From: Balanoglossus misakiensis
Lineage: Eukaryota > Hemichordata
Length of the DNA: 64,000 nt
NCBI GenBank assembly: GCA_040954595.2
Contig: CM082587.2
Location: 5,332,001-5,396,000 of the forward strand
Direction of reading: 5' to 3'
This document shows positions 1 through 12,110 of the stretch, in pieces (positions within the stretch are counted from its first letter, which is position 1; the number at the start of each line of letters is the position of its first letter). The notes beneath the pieces were generated by a model. It saw only the letters and a list, made by a program, of their open reading frames with translations. It searched no databases and had not been told where the DNA came from. The translations under genes were made by a program, and so were the position numbers.

Positions 1-104
1 AAATTTTCAAATTTAACAAGCAGATATATTGCATCTTCAAGAGTTGGAAGTCTTCATTTTCCTGTTTAAAAATTCATCCTGTCTTCCTTTCTCCCCTCTT
101 ACAG

Positions 105-1663
105 ACAAAGTGCACTCAGCCACCTGTGTCTCTGACAGGACAGCTGCTGTGGAGAGAGTTCTTCTACGCCGCTGCAGCGGGAACACCAAACTTCGACAAG
201 ATGGAAGGCAACCCGATTTCTCTGCAAGTGCCATGGGACAACAACACTGAATACCTGAATGCTTGGGCCGAGGTAAGGCTTTGTGATAGCGCCCCCTAGC
301 GGTTGTAAGGCGTGTTTCTTTTGACCAAATTATAAAGTTTTTATTATTACAAAAAAGTCTTACACATAATGCACTTCAGTACACAAGGTACAGGGTCCGA
401 CTGACAATTCAAAACAGAAATGTATTTTAAATATCAAGAGCAAGCTTTAACAAAAAAATGAAATCTAACTGATGGCTTGCGCAGAACAAATGTCATCATT
501 GCAATTAATCTTTGTCTTCCCTGATATTTTCCGTGTATTCCTGTCTTCTCACATCACAGGGCAGGACTGGCTATCCGTACATAGATGCCATCATGACTCA
601 ACTCAGACAAGAAGGGTGGATCCACCACCTGGCGAGACATTCCGTGGCCTGCTTCCTGACCAGGGGAGATCTGTGGATCAGTTGGGAAGAGGGACAAAAG
701 GTGACTGCTGGGTATATAATTCCTGACTGTCCGAAAGCTGCAAACACTTATGATAAATGTGAAGTCCCTGATATCCAGGAGCAACACAAGTTGAATGATC
801 TCACTGTTTCTCTGTACTGTTTATTTACACAAGGTGTTTGATGAGCTGCTGCTGGATGCCGATTGGAGTCTCAATGCAGCCAACTGGATGTGGTTGTCGG
901 CCAGCGCCTTCTTCCACCAGTATTTCCGAGTCTACAGTCCAATTGCATTCGGAAAGAAGTACGACAAGGAGGGCGAGTACATCAGGTGAGAATAGTCATT
1001 GTCATGAATATTCATTATCAACTAATGAATATTCATTTTCGTTAATGCAGTGAGTGTTAATTATCATGAATATTAATTTCCATGAATGCTGTGAATATTC
1101 AATTGCCATGTTAGGAAGCTGTCGATAGGCAAGTTTTACAGCACCCTCATGTGACAATCAGGTGCAAATACATGTATGAAGTAATCAAACTTTACGTTTC
1201 GTTACCCAGGAAGTATATACCAGTCCTTGAGAATATGCCCAGCAAGTACATCTACGAACCTTGGACGGCTCCTCTGACCGTGCAACAGAAAGCTGGTTGT
1301 CTGATTGGCCAGGATTATCCCATGCCAATCGTGGATCACGACGTGGTCAAGCAACGTAACATGCAACGAATGAAGAAAGCACGCGAAGGCAAACAAGCGT
1401 CAAACAGGTCTTCTGAAAGTGAAGGGTCAATGGAGGTGAAAGGTGAGAGTTCCTGGGGTCATACATTGTTATGACCTTCACTTCTAGAATTTACCATTCT
1501 GAGATTGGACTTGCATAACAAGAAAAGTTACTCAAATATTCCTTTTGTGAAAATGTTTTTATTTTATTTTACAGATTCAAAGAAAAGAAAGTCCTATGGA
1601 GAAAACACATCAGCTTCGAAATCCAGAAAGATCACAGAGTTTACCACCAAAACCAAGAAATAA
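105..1663 (+). CDS. phr6-4: (6-4) photolyase, C-terminal part (gene enters from left edge)
   Basis: Light-driven FAD enzyme that repairs UV-induced pyrimidine (6-4) photoproducts in nuclear DNA. Exons seen: 105-272, 560-700, 834-985, 1210-1442, 1575-1663, all with GT..AG borders and matching phases; the 5' exons lie outside the window. The reading shows the family blocks in order: [85 protein letters not shown]. Three Trp positions matching the electron-transfer triad are present (LLW, GDLW, NWMW), as is the His pair of the HHLARH segment used by (6-4) enzymes. The [15 protein letters not shown] block and short Lys/Ser-rich tail favour a (6-4) photolyase over a vertebrate-type CRY, which has a different block here and a longer tail. 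The tail ends [11 protein letters not shown], with AATAAA overlapping the stop region at 1663-1668. A light-insensitive CRY is the alternative. Confidence 0.93.
1000..1110. repeat. Palindromic ATGAATATTCAT cluster in photolyase intron
   Basis: The intron between the 834-985 and 1210-1442 exons carries two perfect 12-bp palindromes ATGAATATTCAT plus several decayed versions (catgaatattaat, gtgaatattcaat) within about 100 bp. This is simple AT-rich repetition; no protein is encoded. Confidence 0.6.
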
Positions 1664-3313
1664 ATAAAACTTATGTCGTCATCAAACATTGTGAATCAGA
1701 AACTTCTGAAACCAAAGTTAAAATATTTTCAGTGAAGCAAGCACTATGACAGACTGTGTCACAAGAGTATACTTTCAAACAATATAAGAATCATTTCTCT
1801 TTAATAAAGAGGTTGTCATTGTCATTTATATGGAAACAGGCGTCTGACTTTTTTTCAACCTACAACCAGCAATTTGAAGGTGATCCCAGGACTTGCAGCT
1901 GTAGGGTATGCAGTATGCATTTTGTGTCTTGTTTATTCCACAACTTTGAAAGCTTCTTTCAGGCTGAAACGGAGTTGCGGTGACTTGCGTATCGCACATC
2001 ACAGAAATACGTCATACCGCGCCCGCTTGGGATTTCAACGATCTCCAGCCTTTTATATCATCATGGTTACTGTTTATCTTATCGTTCATCTGCGCGTTCA
2101 GGTGCGTGCTAAACAACCGAGTGCTGTGATATCACGATTTGTTCGCGTAACATCTCATGAGACTCGGGAAGTGCCGTGTGAAAGATGCGCGATGCAAACA
2201 AGTGTAAAATTAAGACGAAATTGAAAATCACAGAGTTGGTGTGCATTGAGAAAACCTGCTCTAAGGCACGTGAGAATGCTTCAACATCGTTTTAATCTCT
2301 GCCAAACTCGCGGTATAGTTATCAAATACAGACAAATAATCTCGTCAGAACAGCATAAATTCTTCAATTACTCGTTTTTTCCCCGTTTTCAAACCCCACA
2401 TTTAAGACAATACAAATCTCGATCGTCATCTTGTTACTATCTGATCGTAAAGCTGACAATTAGGAGTATACTCTTGCACGTAAAATCACGAGGACGCGCA
2501 TTTTGAAAGCGACATATATTGTCAGTATACACTCTTTTTTTATACAGGCTAAGCTTCTGACGTTAATTTGCACATCGTTAATCATCATTCATTCATTCAT
2601 TCATTCATTCATTCATTCATTCATTCATTCATTCATTCATTCATTCATTCATTCATCCACCCACCCAATCACCAATTTTCGTTCGTTCGTTCATCCATCC
2701 ATCCATTCGTTCGTTCGTTCATTCATTCATGAAGTTGTATATTCGTCGCCACTGTTTGAAAACTCGCCAGTAGTAATTCGTGGATAAGTATCATTTTAGG
2801 CTTCATGTCATTATTTACTTTTTATTTTAACCCATGCATCCAAAAAGAGAGATGCGACGGATCAAAATGAGCCAAAAGCAAATACAGAGGGCGTCATTAT
2901 TTGACCTTTGCACTTTCACACTGAACGACTTTCTTTGAACGGCTGTTCCATTCTGCGGTTGTACGCCCGGGAACCGACCTCGATATGACATTCATTGTTT
3001 GGTACTCATCATAGTTATGGGTCGTTGTCAATGTCAGTCGATTATTCTGTTATGTATGAAATAGTTACGTTCTAATAAAATGCCACTGGTTACTGTTATT
3101 TAAAATGTCTGTTTGGAATGATTTCATATTTGGGGATGGGAATTGTGTGGTGTATTTGCGGCAGTGGAAGGTAAACTACTGTGCCTGCAGCGGCTATAGG
3201 TAATTCCCCGTTAGTGTATACGCATCGGCTGTTGCATGTTTTAGCAGTGTGTGTCTAAGTCTGCGAACGACAGAAATATTGGCTGGGTTGCAGGGTGAAT
3301 GGAATTGCAGAAG
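1664..3313. other. Photolyase 3' flank and upstream region of stomatin distal first exon
   Basis: No gene is supported here. Beyond the photolyase stop there are AATAAA-like signals near 1663 and 1802. The rest contains an ATTC microsatellite and a relatively CpG-containing stretch (about 1980-2180 and 2930-3000), which could include the promoter of the distal stomatin first exon at 3314. Open frames in this interval are simple-repeat or chance frames. Confidence 0.5.
2587..2656. repeat. (ATTC)n microsatellite, followed by degenerate CATC/GTTC to about 2730
   Basis: About 17 uninterrupted ATTC units, then mixed ATCC, GTTC and ATTC units to roughly 2730. The frame through it gives a meaningless Ser-Phe-Ile-His polymer. 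Confidence 0.95.
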
Positions 3314-3386
3314 ATGAGTTCAAAACAGGAATTTCATCCAGTAAATCAAGATGAGGATGGGCCGCAGGTTCGGATAGCGATAACAG
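3314..3386 (+). CDS. Candidate alternative first coding exon of stomatin (distal)
   Basis: An ATG at 3314 opens a 24-codon segment beginning MSSKQEFHPVNQDEDG and ending in one extra base before a consensus donor (ACAG|GTGAGG at 3387). That leaves phase 1, exactly what stomatin exon 2 at 18794 needs. Joining them makes a 293-residue protein with a short, polar N-terminal tail in front of the membrane hairpin, close to the usual 280-300 residue stomatin length. The distance to exon 2 is 15.4 kb. No other exon in the following sequence fits this donor. The exon is inferred from phase and splice consensus; a transcript is needed to prove it. Confidence 0.6.
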
Positions 3387-6300
3387 GTGAGGCGGGCTTG
3401 GATAAACACGGGCTTTCGTTTTCATAGTATCGACTTGTGAGTACACTATACACTGTGTGTATGCGTGAAATGTACACACATTTTACAATGGCGTGAATAA
3501 CTTTGAAGCATCCTATTGTGACCTTACAATACATTGTCCATCCGCGATGAAAGATACTGTTGATTGTACACACATCCCAGTACCACAAGCAAACATGACA
3601 CCCATCGTTTTTATTGGCATGCTTTCAATTCAAAATCTACGCGCCCGGCTGCCAGGAATGTCATATATGAACCCAGGCACTGCATCGTCGAAGTGGAGGC
3701 GTGCCCTCTGAACTCGGCCATACGCTTGAATTGTCGAGATCGAATCATGGCTACGTGATGTTTTCACCGTTGTCGCAGGAATGAACAATACACCGCAGTC
3801 ATTCAATAATATGTCAGTCAGCGGCTTATCTTGCCCTATCGTAACTCCTGTTTTCCCTTTTCTCTCATGTCAAGGACAAAGACGCCATCTTGAGACCATC
3901 TTTACTTGTTCTTGAGTGAACAGCAAGAGCAGTACGTTAGGCATAACAATACATCATTTAGTCTGGGCAGTGCAGTATCTTGTATTTACCATAAATGAAA
4001 TAAATTATCATAATTATCAATTAAAATGTGTGAGACATAATAATGCCAATCATGTATTTTCACAAACGGGGGCAATATACACTGATAATAGTTCTATTAT
4101 ATCACACGAAACAATTATTTTGCATGATTCTGTGAACAGAACATCATTTGCCAACAGCTCAAAATGGCGCGGGCCAGTCACAACAAATGTAGAAAAAAAT
4201 CATTTGTAACAGATACATGCACAATTCCAGTGGTGTGATGGGTTATCAAGGACGTACACCATCTGTCTGACTGATAGTGATAATTGTTTGTCGACTGAAA
4301 CGGCAATAGTTACCTAAAAATCTTGCATCAGTCTAATCATCATAACCATCAAAAGGATGAAGTTTTTAAAACAATGTTCTCTGCAAAATTTGGTGCTGGA
4401 ATATTTTCTTCCATTGCCAGATCATTTGCAGATGCTACCATGGATTTGTTATGGCAATGTGTGTTTTGATCGATGGAAGTCCCTGCCTAAATAAATGTAA
4501 ACCCTGCTGTTTGGCTTAAGAAGATTTCTGTTGGCATTAATGGCTGTTCTGTCTGACAACTGATGCTGTCTGACGTTAAAGACTCTTCTGCTACATGTAT
4601 GCTGGCAGTTAACATCCATATTTTTTTTTCTGATGAAATTCAAAAGAAACAACTATACCACCAGTACTTCTATTAGAGCCATCAAAAGGTTTATTTTAAA
4701 AATAAATTAAAAACGGGAAGAAACCCAGGATCGATATCACTGAAAAGTCCATTGCTTATTGTTTGCGATGGAGACAGCTTACAGAATAGCATACTGCTAT
4801 TTTCTGAAATACAGTCACTCCACATAGTGCTTGAAATAACCCTTGGAAAATACATTCATATTCAAAGTGTATTCAGATTAAGCAGATATTTTTAGCATCA
4901 GATGGGGTTTAAATTAGTTGTATGTACAGGGCGAGTGTCTTCTGGAAATGGTTAATTGCCAGCAACGTACTGAACTCAATACATATGGTAAAACTATAAT
5001 ATACATGTACACACCGGGTATAAATGGAAATGAGGTTGACCTGGGTCATTAAAGCTGCTTTGAATTTGATCACACACTTCATGAATTCAGGTTTGCTTCA
5101 ATTTACAAATATGTAAAATGAAAAGTAGCGTTTATTACTGGGAGCCACAGTCTGTTTCCGCCGTTTGGTTTTTGAGCAGTTGTAAGATTTATTGGGCGTT
5201 TTATGTGGTGAAGCACCATAATGCAGATGTAGTCATGTCTAGCTTGAGATGAATGAAACACCAGCACAAACAGCTGCGTTTTGGAAATGTGATGATATGC
5301 TTTAAATATAGTTACGCGCATAATTGATTGTCTATAGGACCAGTGCCTTCTGATCAACCTATGACCTGTCATTGTATACTATGTACATACACATGTATAT
5401 ATGCTGGTGTTTAAGGTAATAGCGCATCTTGAAAATCAAAGTGAAAGTTTTTTCTCAGGTATTGCCCAAGGCAACTTTAGATAATCTCTCTTACAATTAT
5501 GAATAAAACATTTGAATGTGAGCGCAGCATTTGTCTCAAATGTTAAATTCAAAATGGCACATCTTTGTTAACTCTTAATAAGAGAAAAAATTATTTTTAT
5601 GAAAACAATATGATGTTGAACACCTTGTTTTGTATATTTTCAAAAAAGACTGCTCACATACTTATAGTAAAGAATTGTGAAGTTCGGAGGATTATCATTT
5701 TTCTGAAAATCTATTCCTGAGGTATTGTACCTGGGGTATGTGTATAATCCTTCCCTGTTTTAAGGCTGTCTTATTGTTCTGACTGTGTGGTGTGTTTGCA
5801 TTATCAACCTTCTATAATGTCGACCCCAAAGGTTAAGCAAGAAAGAGGAAAACACTATACTCCTTTAGAACCTATTTAGCATTCTACAACTCTCTCAAGA
5901 GCTCATTACATTGTCTGGGCTGTAATGGATTCAGTATTAAGTACATGTGTGTAAAATGGATGAATTTAGTCTATAGGAATCTATGTCGTCCGTCTTGGTT
6001 TGTTGATTCTTAGAACAACATCATCCCATTTGTTCATCATGTGTGTTATTTAAAGCTTTCAATTACTATACAATTTTTAAAGTCAAACTGTCTTCATTGT
6101 TGTCAATCTCACTTTTCATTATTGCTAGCAAAAAAATATGGACAAGTGAATATTGGCCTTCCTTGATTTCAAAATAAGAATGAGCCTACTAGTTCAATAT
6201 TTTAAGGTAAAAATCACAGCATGATAACACACTCTATTTTTCCTGTAATGGTTTATATCCTTGTACATGTATGCATGACAGTCTCATTGCAGGAACCGGT

Positions 6301-6957
6301 CTTTTCAAAACCTATCTTTTGTGAAGAAACAATCATGCATGAAAATACATTACCTGGCACTTGAATGCGCTTGTTTTTCTCAACGCTTTTGGTGTTATCT
6401 ATTATTAAATCTTGATATTCATAAAACATGTTATACAAACGGTGAAGGTTGTGAAAGATACAGTTTCTGTCACTTTGTCATGATTTCAATGGGCACAGTT
6501 ATTTCATCAAAAGATGATAATGTGCATGATCATTGTCAGCTCTCAAAAAATCACGACTTACAGATAGAGTGGCAATAATAGAAATTGGACGTCAGGCGTC
6601 AAATTCTGATGAGCGGTTAGTGTATCATGATTCTATAAAAGAAGCAGGGAGATTTTATTAGTACTTGAAATGAAACATCTGTGTGCGGAGAGAATGTCTT
6701 CCAGAGTTCAGGTATCCTAGCTGTTGTGAAGATTCCTGACTGACATGCCAATCCGAATGATAGGCAGGCTGCCAACCACTAAACTCCAAACCCTTGTGAT
6801 TCCTCTATGGAATGATACACCTTAAACACTGCCGGCAGTGCGATCAGTTTCTGCTGCTTGGAATGGTGACGTAGCACAGAGATTCAAAGAAGAAGCATAG
6901 ACATATTTGTGTCCGAGTAACTGGATTGCATTCCTATAAGACAAGAATTGGAGAGAA

Positions 6958-6972
6958 GGGGGGGGGGGGGGG
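6958..6972. repeat. Poly-G run
   Basis: An uninterrupted homopolymer of about 15 G following GAGAAG. It is one of several long G or C runs in the window and a likely site of sequencing-length error. Confidence 0.9.
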
Positions 6973-7642
6973 CAGTTAATGTCAGGTTTATTGTACCACA
7001 GTTTCAGACTCTGTATCGTAAGAATGCATCTATTATTAACGTGCTGCCCTCTGCTGCATGGCCACTTGCCAGATGACGCACATGCATCACAAATCTGCCT
7101 GCCGTTGCCTGGCAATAGCCGCATCACCAGGGGCAGCAACGATAATGCCGATATCTGGGTGCTTAGACTCCGCGATAAAGTGGCATTCTGGGGGATTTAT
7201 CAAGATGTGCGCTGTACGTACGTTCTTTGGGGGGCATTGTACGGTTCACTGCGTGTTGTGATGTTGTTCCAATTCCAGGAGTTCTGTTCTCGGAATGCTT
7301 TCATCTTTTCAACTACAGTAACTTAGGGCAACTGAGTTGAGCCAGTGCCCATGGCATGAACTAAATAAATCTGTTTTTCTTGGATTGAAAGTTACAACTT
7401 GCCTTGTTTTTCAAAGTAATTCAATTCACTCAATCATGGAGTGATCGTATTTTTGATGTAATGTACAGCACTGCGTATAAATTATTATTCCAGGTCGGAT
7501 GTTTATGTTGCTATTTTTATCCTGTTGCAATCTATCATGGAAATCAGATTATATCTCATCTTCATTCGGACTTCATTCATCAAGAATGCTGTAATAATGG
7601 AGGATTGCATTTATTATTTTATTTATTTATGCATTTGGTAAC

Positions 7643-7697
<55 letters not shown>

Positions 7698-7745
7698 TCA
7701 TCATCACATCATCATCACCACCACCACCACCACCACCATCATCAC
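7643..7745. repeat. (TTTA)n then (CAT/CAC)n compound microsatellite
   Basis: About 14 TTTA units to 7698 run directly into a CAT/CAC trinucleotide tract to 7745. An open frame crossing it encodes Leu-Phe-Ile-Tyr and poly-His and is not a gene. Confidence 0.95.
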
Positions 7746-10700
7746 CGAACCTGTCTCATACAATTTACAGCTGCTTATATAGGGGGAGTCTTCAACAATT
7801 CATCCTGCTAGAACATAAACCAGTCTCTGGAGCAAACTGATTATTGGATTATAAAGTACCCGGATTGTGAACATATTCTGTTGTTTAATTCAATTTTATA
7901 ATCCTGGATTCTGTAGATCTGCACAGTATCAAGTAGATTTAATTATAAATCAAAATTGAATGAGTTGCTTAAAATCTGGGGCCGAGGCAACAATTATTTA
8001 GAGGGATGGGCGGGTACAGCTGCACATAAATCAGGCGATCTGCCCTTTGTATCAAATTAATACTCCAGCATGTTGAAACGCCCTGAGTGTTATCACCATT
8101 GTCACTGTTGTATTAACTGAATTTGTGCTTGGACTGAAATTCAACTGTTAATGATAGATAACAGTAGGGCTGTAAAAGAGGAATGCTTACAACTTACCAT
8201 CATCATAAGCTTGTTTTCCTCAGCGAAGAGCATATTTGAAAATGTTTGATATTTTGCTGTTTTTCAATTGAATTATTGCCAAGAGCAAGATTGTGATTAT
8301 TGAACACTGCTCTCTCCATAGGTTTCACATTTGCCAATTCATATGCACAGCTGTCATCTTCTTTGGGGAATACTATACCAGTATGACGTCAGTTGTATTC
8401 ATGCCTTGAAAATGTTGTGTGATGCCGTTTCAATACTGTATTATAAAATAGGAAGATGTTGCACAAAGTGTATCTACCACTGCAAGGGTATTTTGTCACC
8501 ATAGCGGTATATCCTTTCTCGTAACATTGTGACAGAGTTTTAACAATATGGCACCACCAAGACTGTATTTAATGAGATATCTGAAATTTCTCATTTTCGG
8601 TAAAATAAAATATTTCACTAGATATCAATTTTTTAATTTAACCGTGTGCTTGCAACCAATTTGCAAATTTAGTGTAGAGGCTTCCGTACTCAACATGTAA
8701 CAGTGTGTCACTCTGAGACTCAGCTGTACAATGAAATCAGGTGTTTCATGTGCAGGAATGAGAAGGCTGTATTAAAAATCACAGGAAGGCGGGAGCTGTC
8801 AGGATGATATTATAGCTGTATGCTGAAGCTGTATAACATATCAGCTAAAGAGACATGTATAGTCAACTAAATGGAGATTAGTCTTACTCCAAAGGGACAT
8901 GCAGTGAAATTAGCAACAACGTTCTCTCTGCTGACAGACCCATTTTTTTTAGCCCGTATAGGTTTTAGACTTGACGGTATGAAAGTGTTTGTAATTTGTC
9001 ATCTTATTAGATCTGACTGGCGTGATACATCTCGGAAGCTACTTGATACAGATGATTACTGTACAGTGAAATTCACATCCTGGTGGTGAGCTTTGGCTAG
9101 CTATTGATGAGTGTGTACCCAGTGGTCGGCTGAATTTTGAAGTGATGACAGAATTTAATTATAGAAAGAAACCGGTTTACAACGTCCCAGTCAATCAATG
9201 AAGCAGCTTAGACTGTACTTGATGATACATCAGAAAAGTAACTACTTAAGTACTCTACATGATGATTGCCTGTTAATGTGGGAAGGTCAGGAGCATTTAG
9301 ATTCTGATTGCATGAACCACATGCCCTTTATGCATAGTGAACCTGGCTTTGCTTGCTCGGCGGAGATTGGCTAAAATGTTGAGCGTGCATACATGTATGA
9401 GAGAATCTAGTTCATCCGTTGGGCTCGTCAGAGTCATAATCCGGTAAGCTGATCTGGAAAGTGTAGTGAAAAGGGATTAAATGTGGATTTTAATGCAATC
9501 GTAGCATCGAAGTCGTGTACAAATTGAACTGGGTCAAAATGACAGGCTTTTTCTGAACTGCCAACCTCCCTGCCAATTTAATCACATTGCCCTTGAATTG
9601 TAGAACACAGCCGGGAATTTATGCAAAAATGTGTCATGTACTGGTACATATGTAAAAGCCCTGGAACTTGAGGTCATAGACTATCTATGATAGAGTTGGC
9701 ACAGAAGGACATTTACCAATTCTGCCCACAAGAGGGCTCTCTACACTGTAATAATGAATTAGAAGCCAGTTTTTGTGTCCTAAATTTTTTCACAGAACAG
9801 ACGTGAGCTATTAGTGTATTTTATGGATACAATATCCTCACCAGGTTTTTCTTTTAAGAAAAGTTGCGTTAGAAGCTCGATTGCATATGTTTTATTTTTT
9901 GAGTAATTCTTTTAATAAAGTTACCATAGCAAACCTACTCGGAAATGAACAAACAGAAACTATACGTTCAAATGAATATTGCAGCTGCAATGGGATTATG
10001 CTCTGAAATGTAGTCTAGGGTCACAGTACTCAATTTCCCTGGTACGTTTCATCTGAAATTTTGAGGTGCCTGGATGTGTCACCCCGGGCTACCTGCGTTG
10101 ATTACAATAGTCATCATGACAAAAGTTATCTCGGGTAATCCGGGAATGAAGGGCAACTTGGCTGGCTGTGTCAGATTTCCCGTAATGGAAGCGTGTACGT
10201 ACAATGTACGTTACCATGGAGTCTGACTGATAGAATGAGAGGAGGATTGAATTGTACTATAAACTCTTTGGAAATGTTGGCTGCTGATAGTTAAAAGAGT
10301 GCCCTTAAGCAAGGTGACTCTTAGGCCACTTGAGTCAACTTTGGGCAACAAATGAAAATTCTCCACATTTAATAGTCCAGGGAGTTTTTTGCAGACGTCA
10401 CAACGTGGTATGTCATTACTGGCTTAGAGGGCACACACAGCAATCGTAGAAGAAGCAATATAGCCCAGCACTGTAGCAGTTGAATTTAAACTCAATTTAA
10501 CCTCATCAGTTGCTTTTTTTCACTCATAAAGACAGGCTTGAAGCAATCAAACGCCCAGCTAGGAGTTGACTCAATCAGACTCTGCAAGTGAATACTTGCA
10601 TGACTTACTCCTGAGTTAATTGTTTTGCTCTTACCAAGGATTGTCACTCACCAACTAATTTCCTATCTTTTTTTAAGCTGTGTGAATAAAAAAACACGTA

Positions 10701-12068
10701 CTGTGAGTTTTTGTGCCTGTATTTTACTCTTTTAGCACATTATGTTTTAACTTACCTGTATATTATCCATGAACATTCCATGTACACAAAGTGTATGATA
10801 TATTTTATGAATACATACAAGTATTGTGTATATTTATAGTATTCAATAAAAACATAACGTCTACTGAATCATGAATGCAGATAAATATCTTTTAAAGGCA
10901 ATTTAACAAAAATATGCAGTTTGGAAGAGTATAAAATGACGATTTCGTTCTGTTATGCATGGTAATAGAACTCAGTAATTACTCTCAAACTCGGGTCAAC
11001 TCAACACGGATCTCTTGTACGGCTGTACACGTATCAATTGAGTGGTCTTTTATATGCGGGGTTATAATTTCTATTTATAGACGCAGAGAGACGCAAAAAA
11101 AAAAAAAAAACACTGCCTGCAGGCATGAGCCAATGAGATAAGTGTGAAGAAATTCTATTTATACCCGGTAGCTGTAAGTCCACATTTTGTTGGCATGTTA
11201 CAATTGCTCTGTGCAACCAAATGATCTCTTGGTGGTTTGATGTACTTTTTGTCTGTCTGCAGTGATGTTATTGTTTTGAGTACATATATAATAACTTGTA
11301 AAATAAAACTAACGGTAGATGCGGAGAAGATTATTTCATTATAAAAACCCCACTCGCCACATTCCAATTACAGAGCATCTGGTATCAGATTTGAATGTAG
11401 GAATTACAGGAATGTTTCCATGCTGATTCGCACAAGCGTACGGATTAAACTTTGATAGGATTTTGCAGACTGTGTGTGTGTCTTGAATAACTTTACAGTT
11501 ATAGCCAGCCAAGAAAGACCAGTAAACTTTCTTGGTACAAGCTTCGCAATGTGTCTGTTTTCTTCTTCTGGTAAACTGAGCAAAAAACAGTATAAATACT
11601 GATGCACATGAACAAACATGGCTGCAGTGCAGCATAAAAAATTCATTGCATAGTAAGGATGCAGTACGTTACACAGTGCTGATAAATATTACACACTGGA
11701 CTCTGACTGCAGACTCGATCCCTTGCTTGCTAATCATTCACAGTAACCATATATTGGTTTGAACATTATCTAGGGAGTATACGCATGAGAAATTTGTGTG
11801 AGATACTTGAATAAGTTCAGACAGCGAAAGTGATATAGAGAGACATCAGAGTGAATTCAAGTGAATTATTTGTGATGAGCTGTTCTCATCAAAGGTTACA
11901 ACCCTAGTAGTCGAGCTGAAGCTTTTCCATAAAAATTTTATGGGACTATAAAGGTGTTACACCTTTTCTGTACCGGTAGTCGCTTTGTATTTATGCTAGT
12001 GTCAGCTCAATATCCTAATCATGTGTATAGAGAGATAAGTTTATAATTCTAGGTGAGAAATTGAGTGA

Positions 12069-12110
12069 GTGAATGAATGAATGAATGAATGAATGAATGA
12101 ATGAATGAAT
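12069..12110. repeat. (GAAT)n microsatellite
   Basis: About ten GAAT units in a row inside the long stomatin intron. Confidence 0.95.

Noticed and set aside
105-1663. Vertebrate-type cryptochrome (CRY1/2)
   Set aside because: The [15 protein letters not shown] block and short tail match (6-4) photolyases better. A full-length gene tree would settle it.
7404-7811. 135-codon frame ending in poly-His
   Set aside because: More than a third is simple repeat and no conserved segment is seen.
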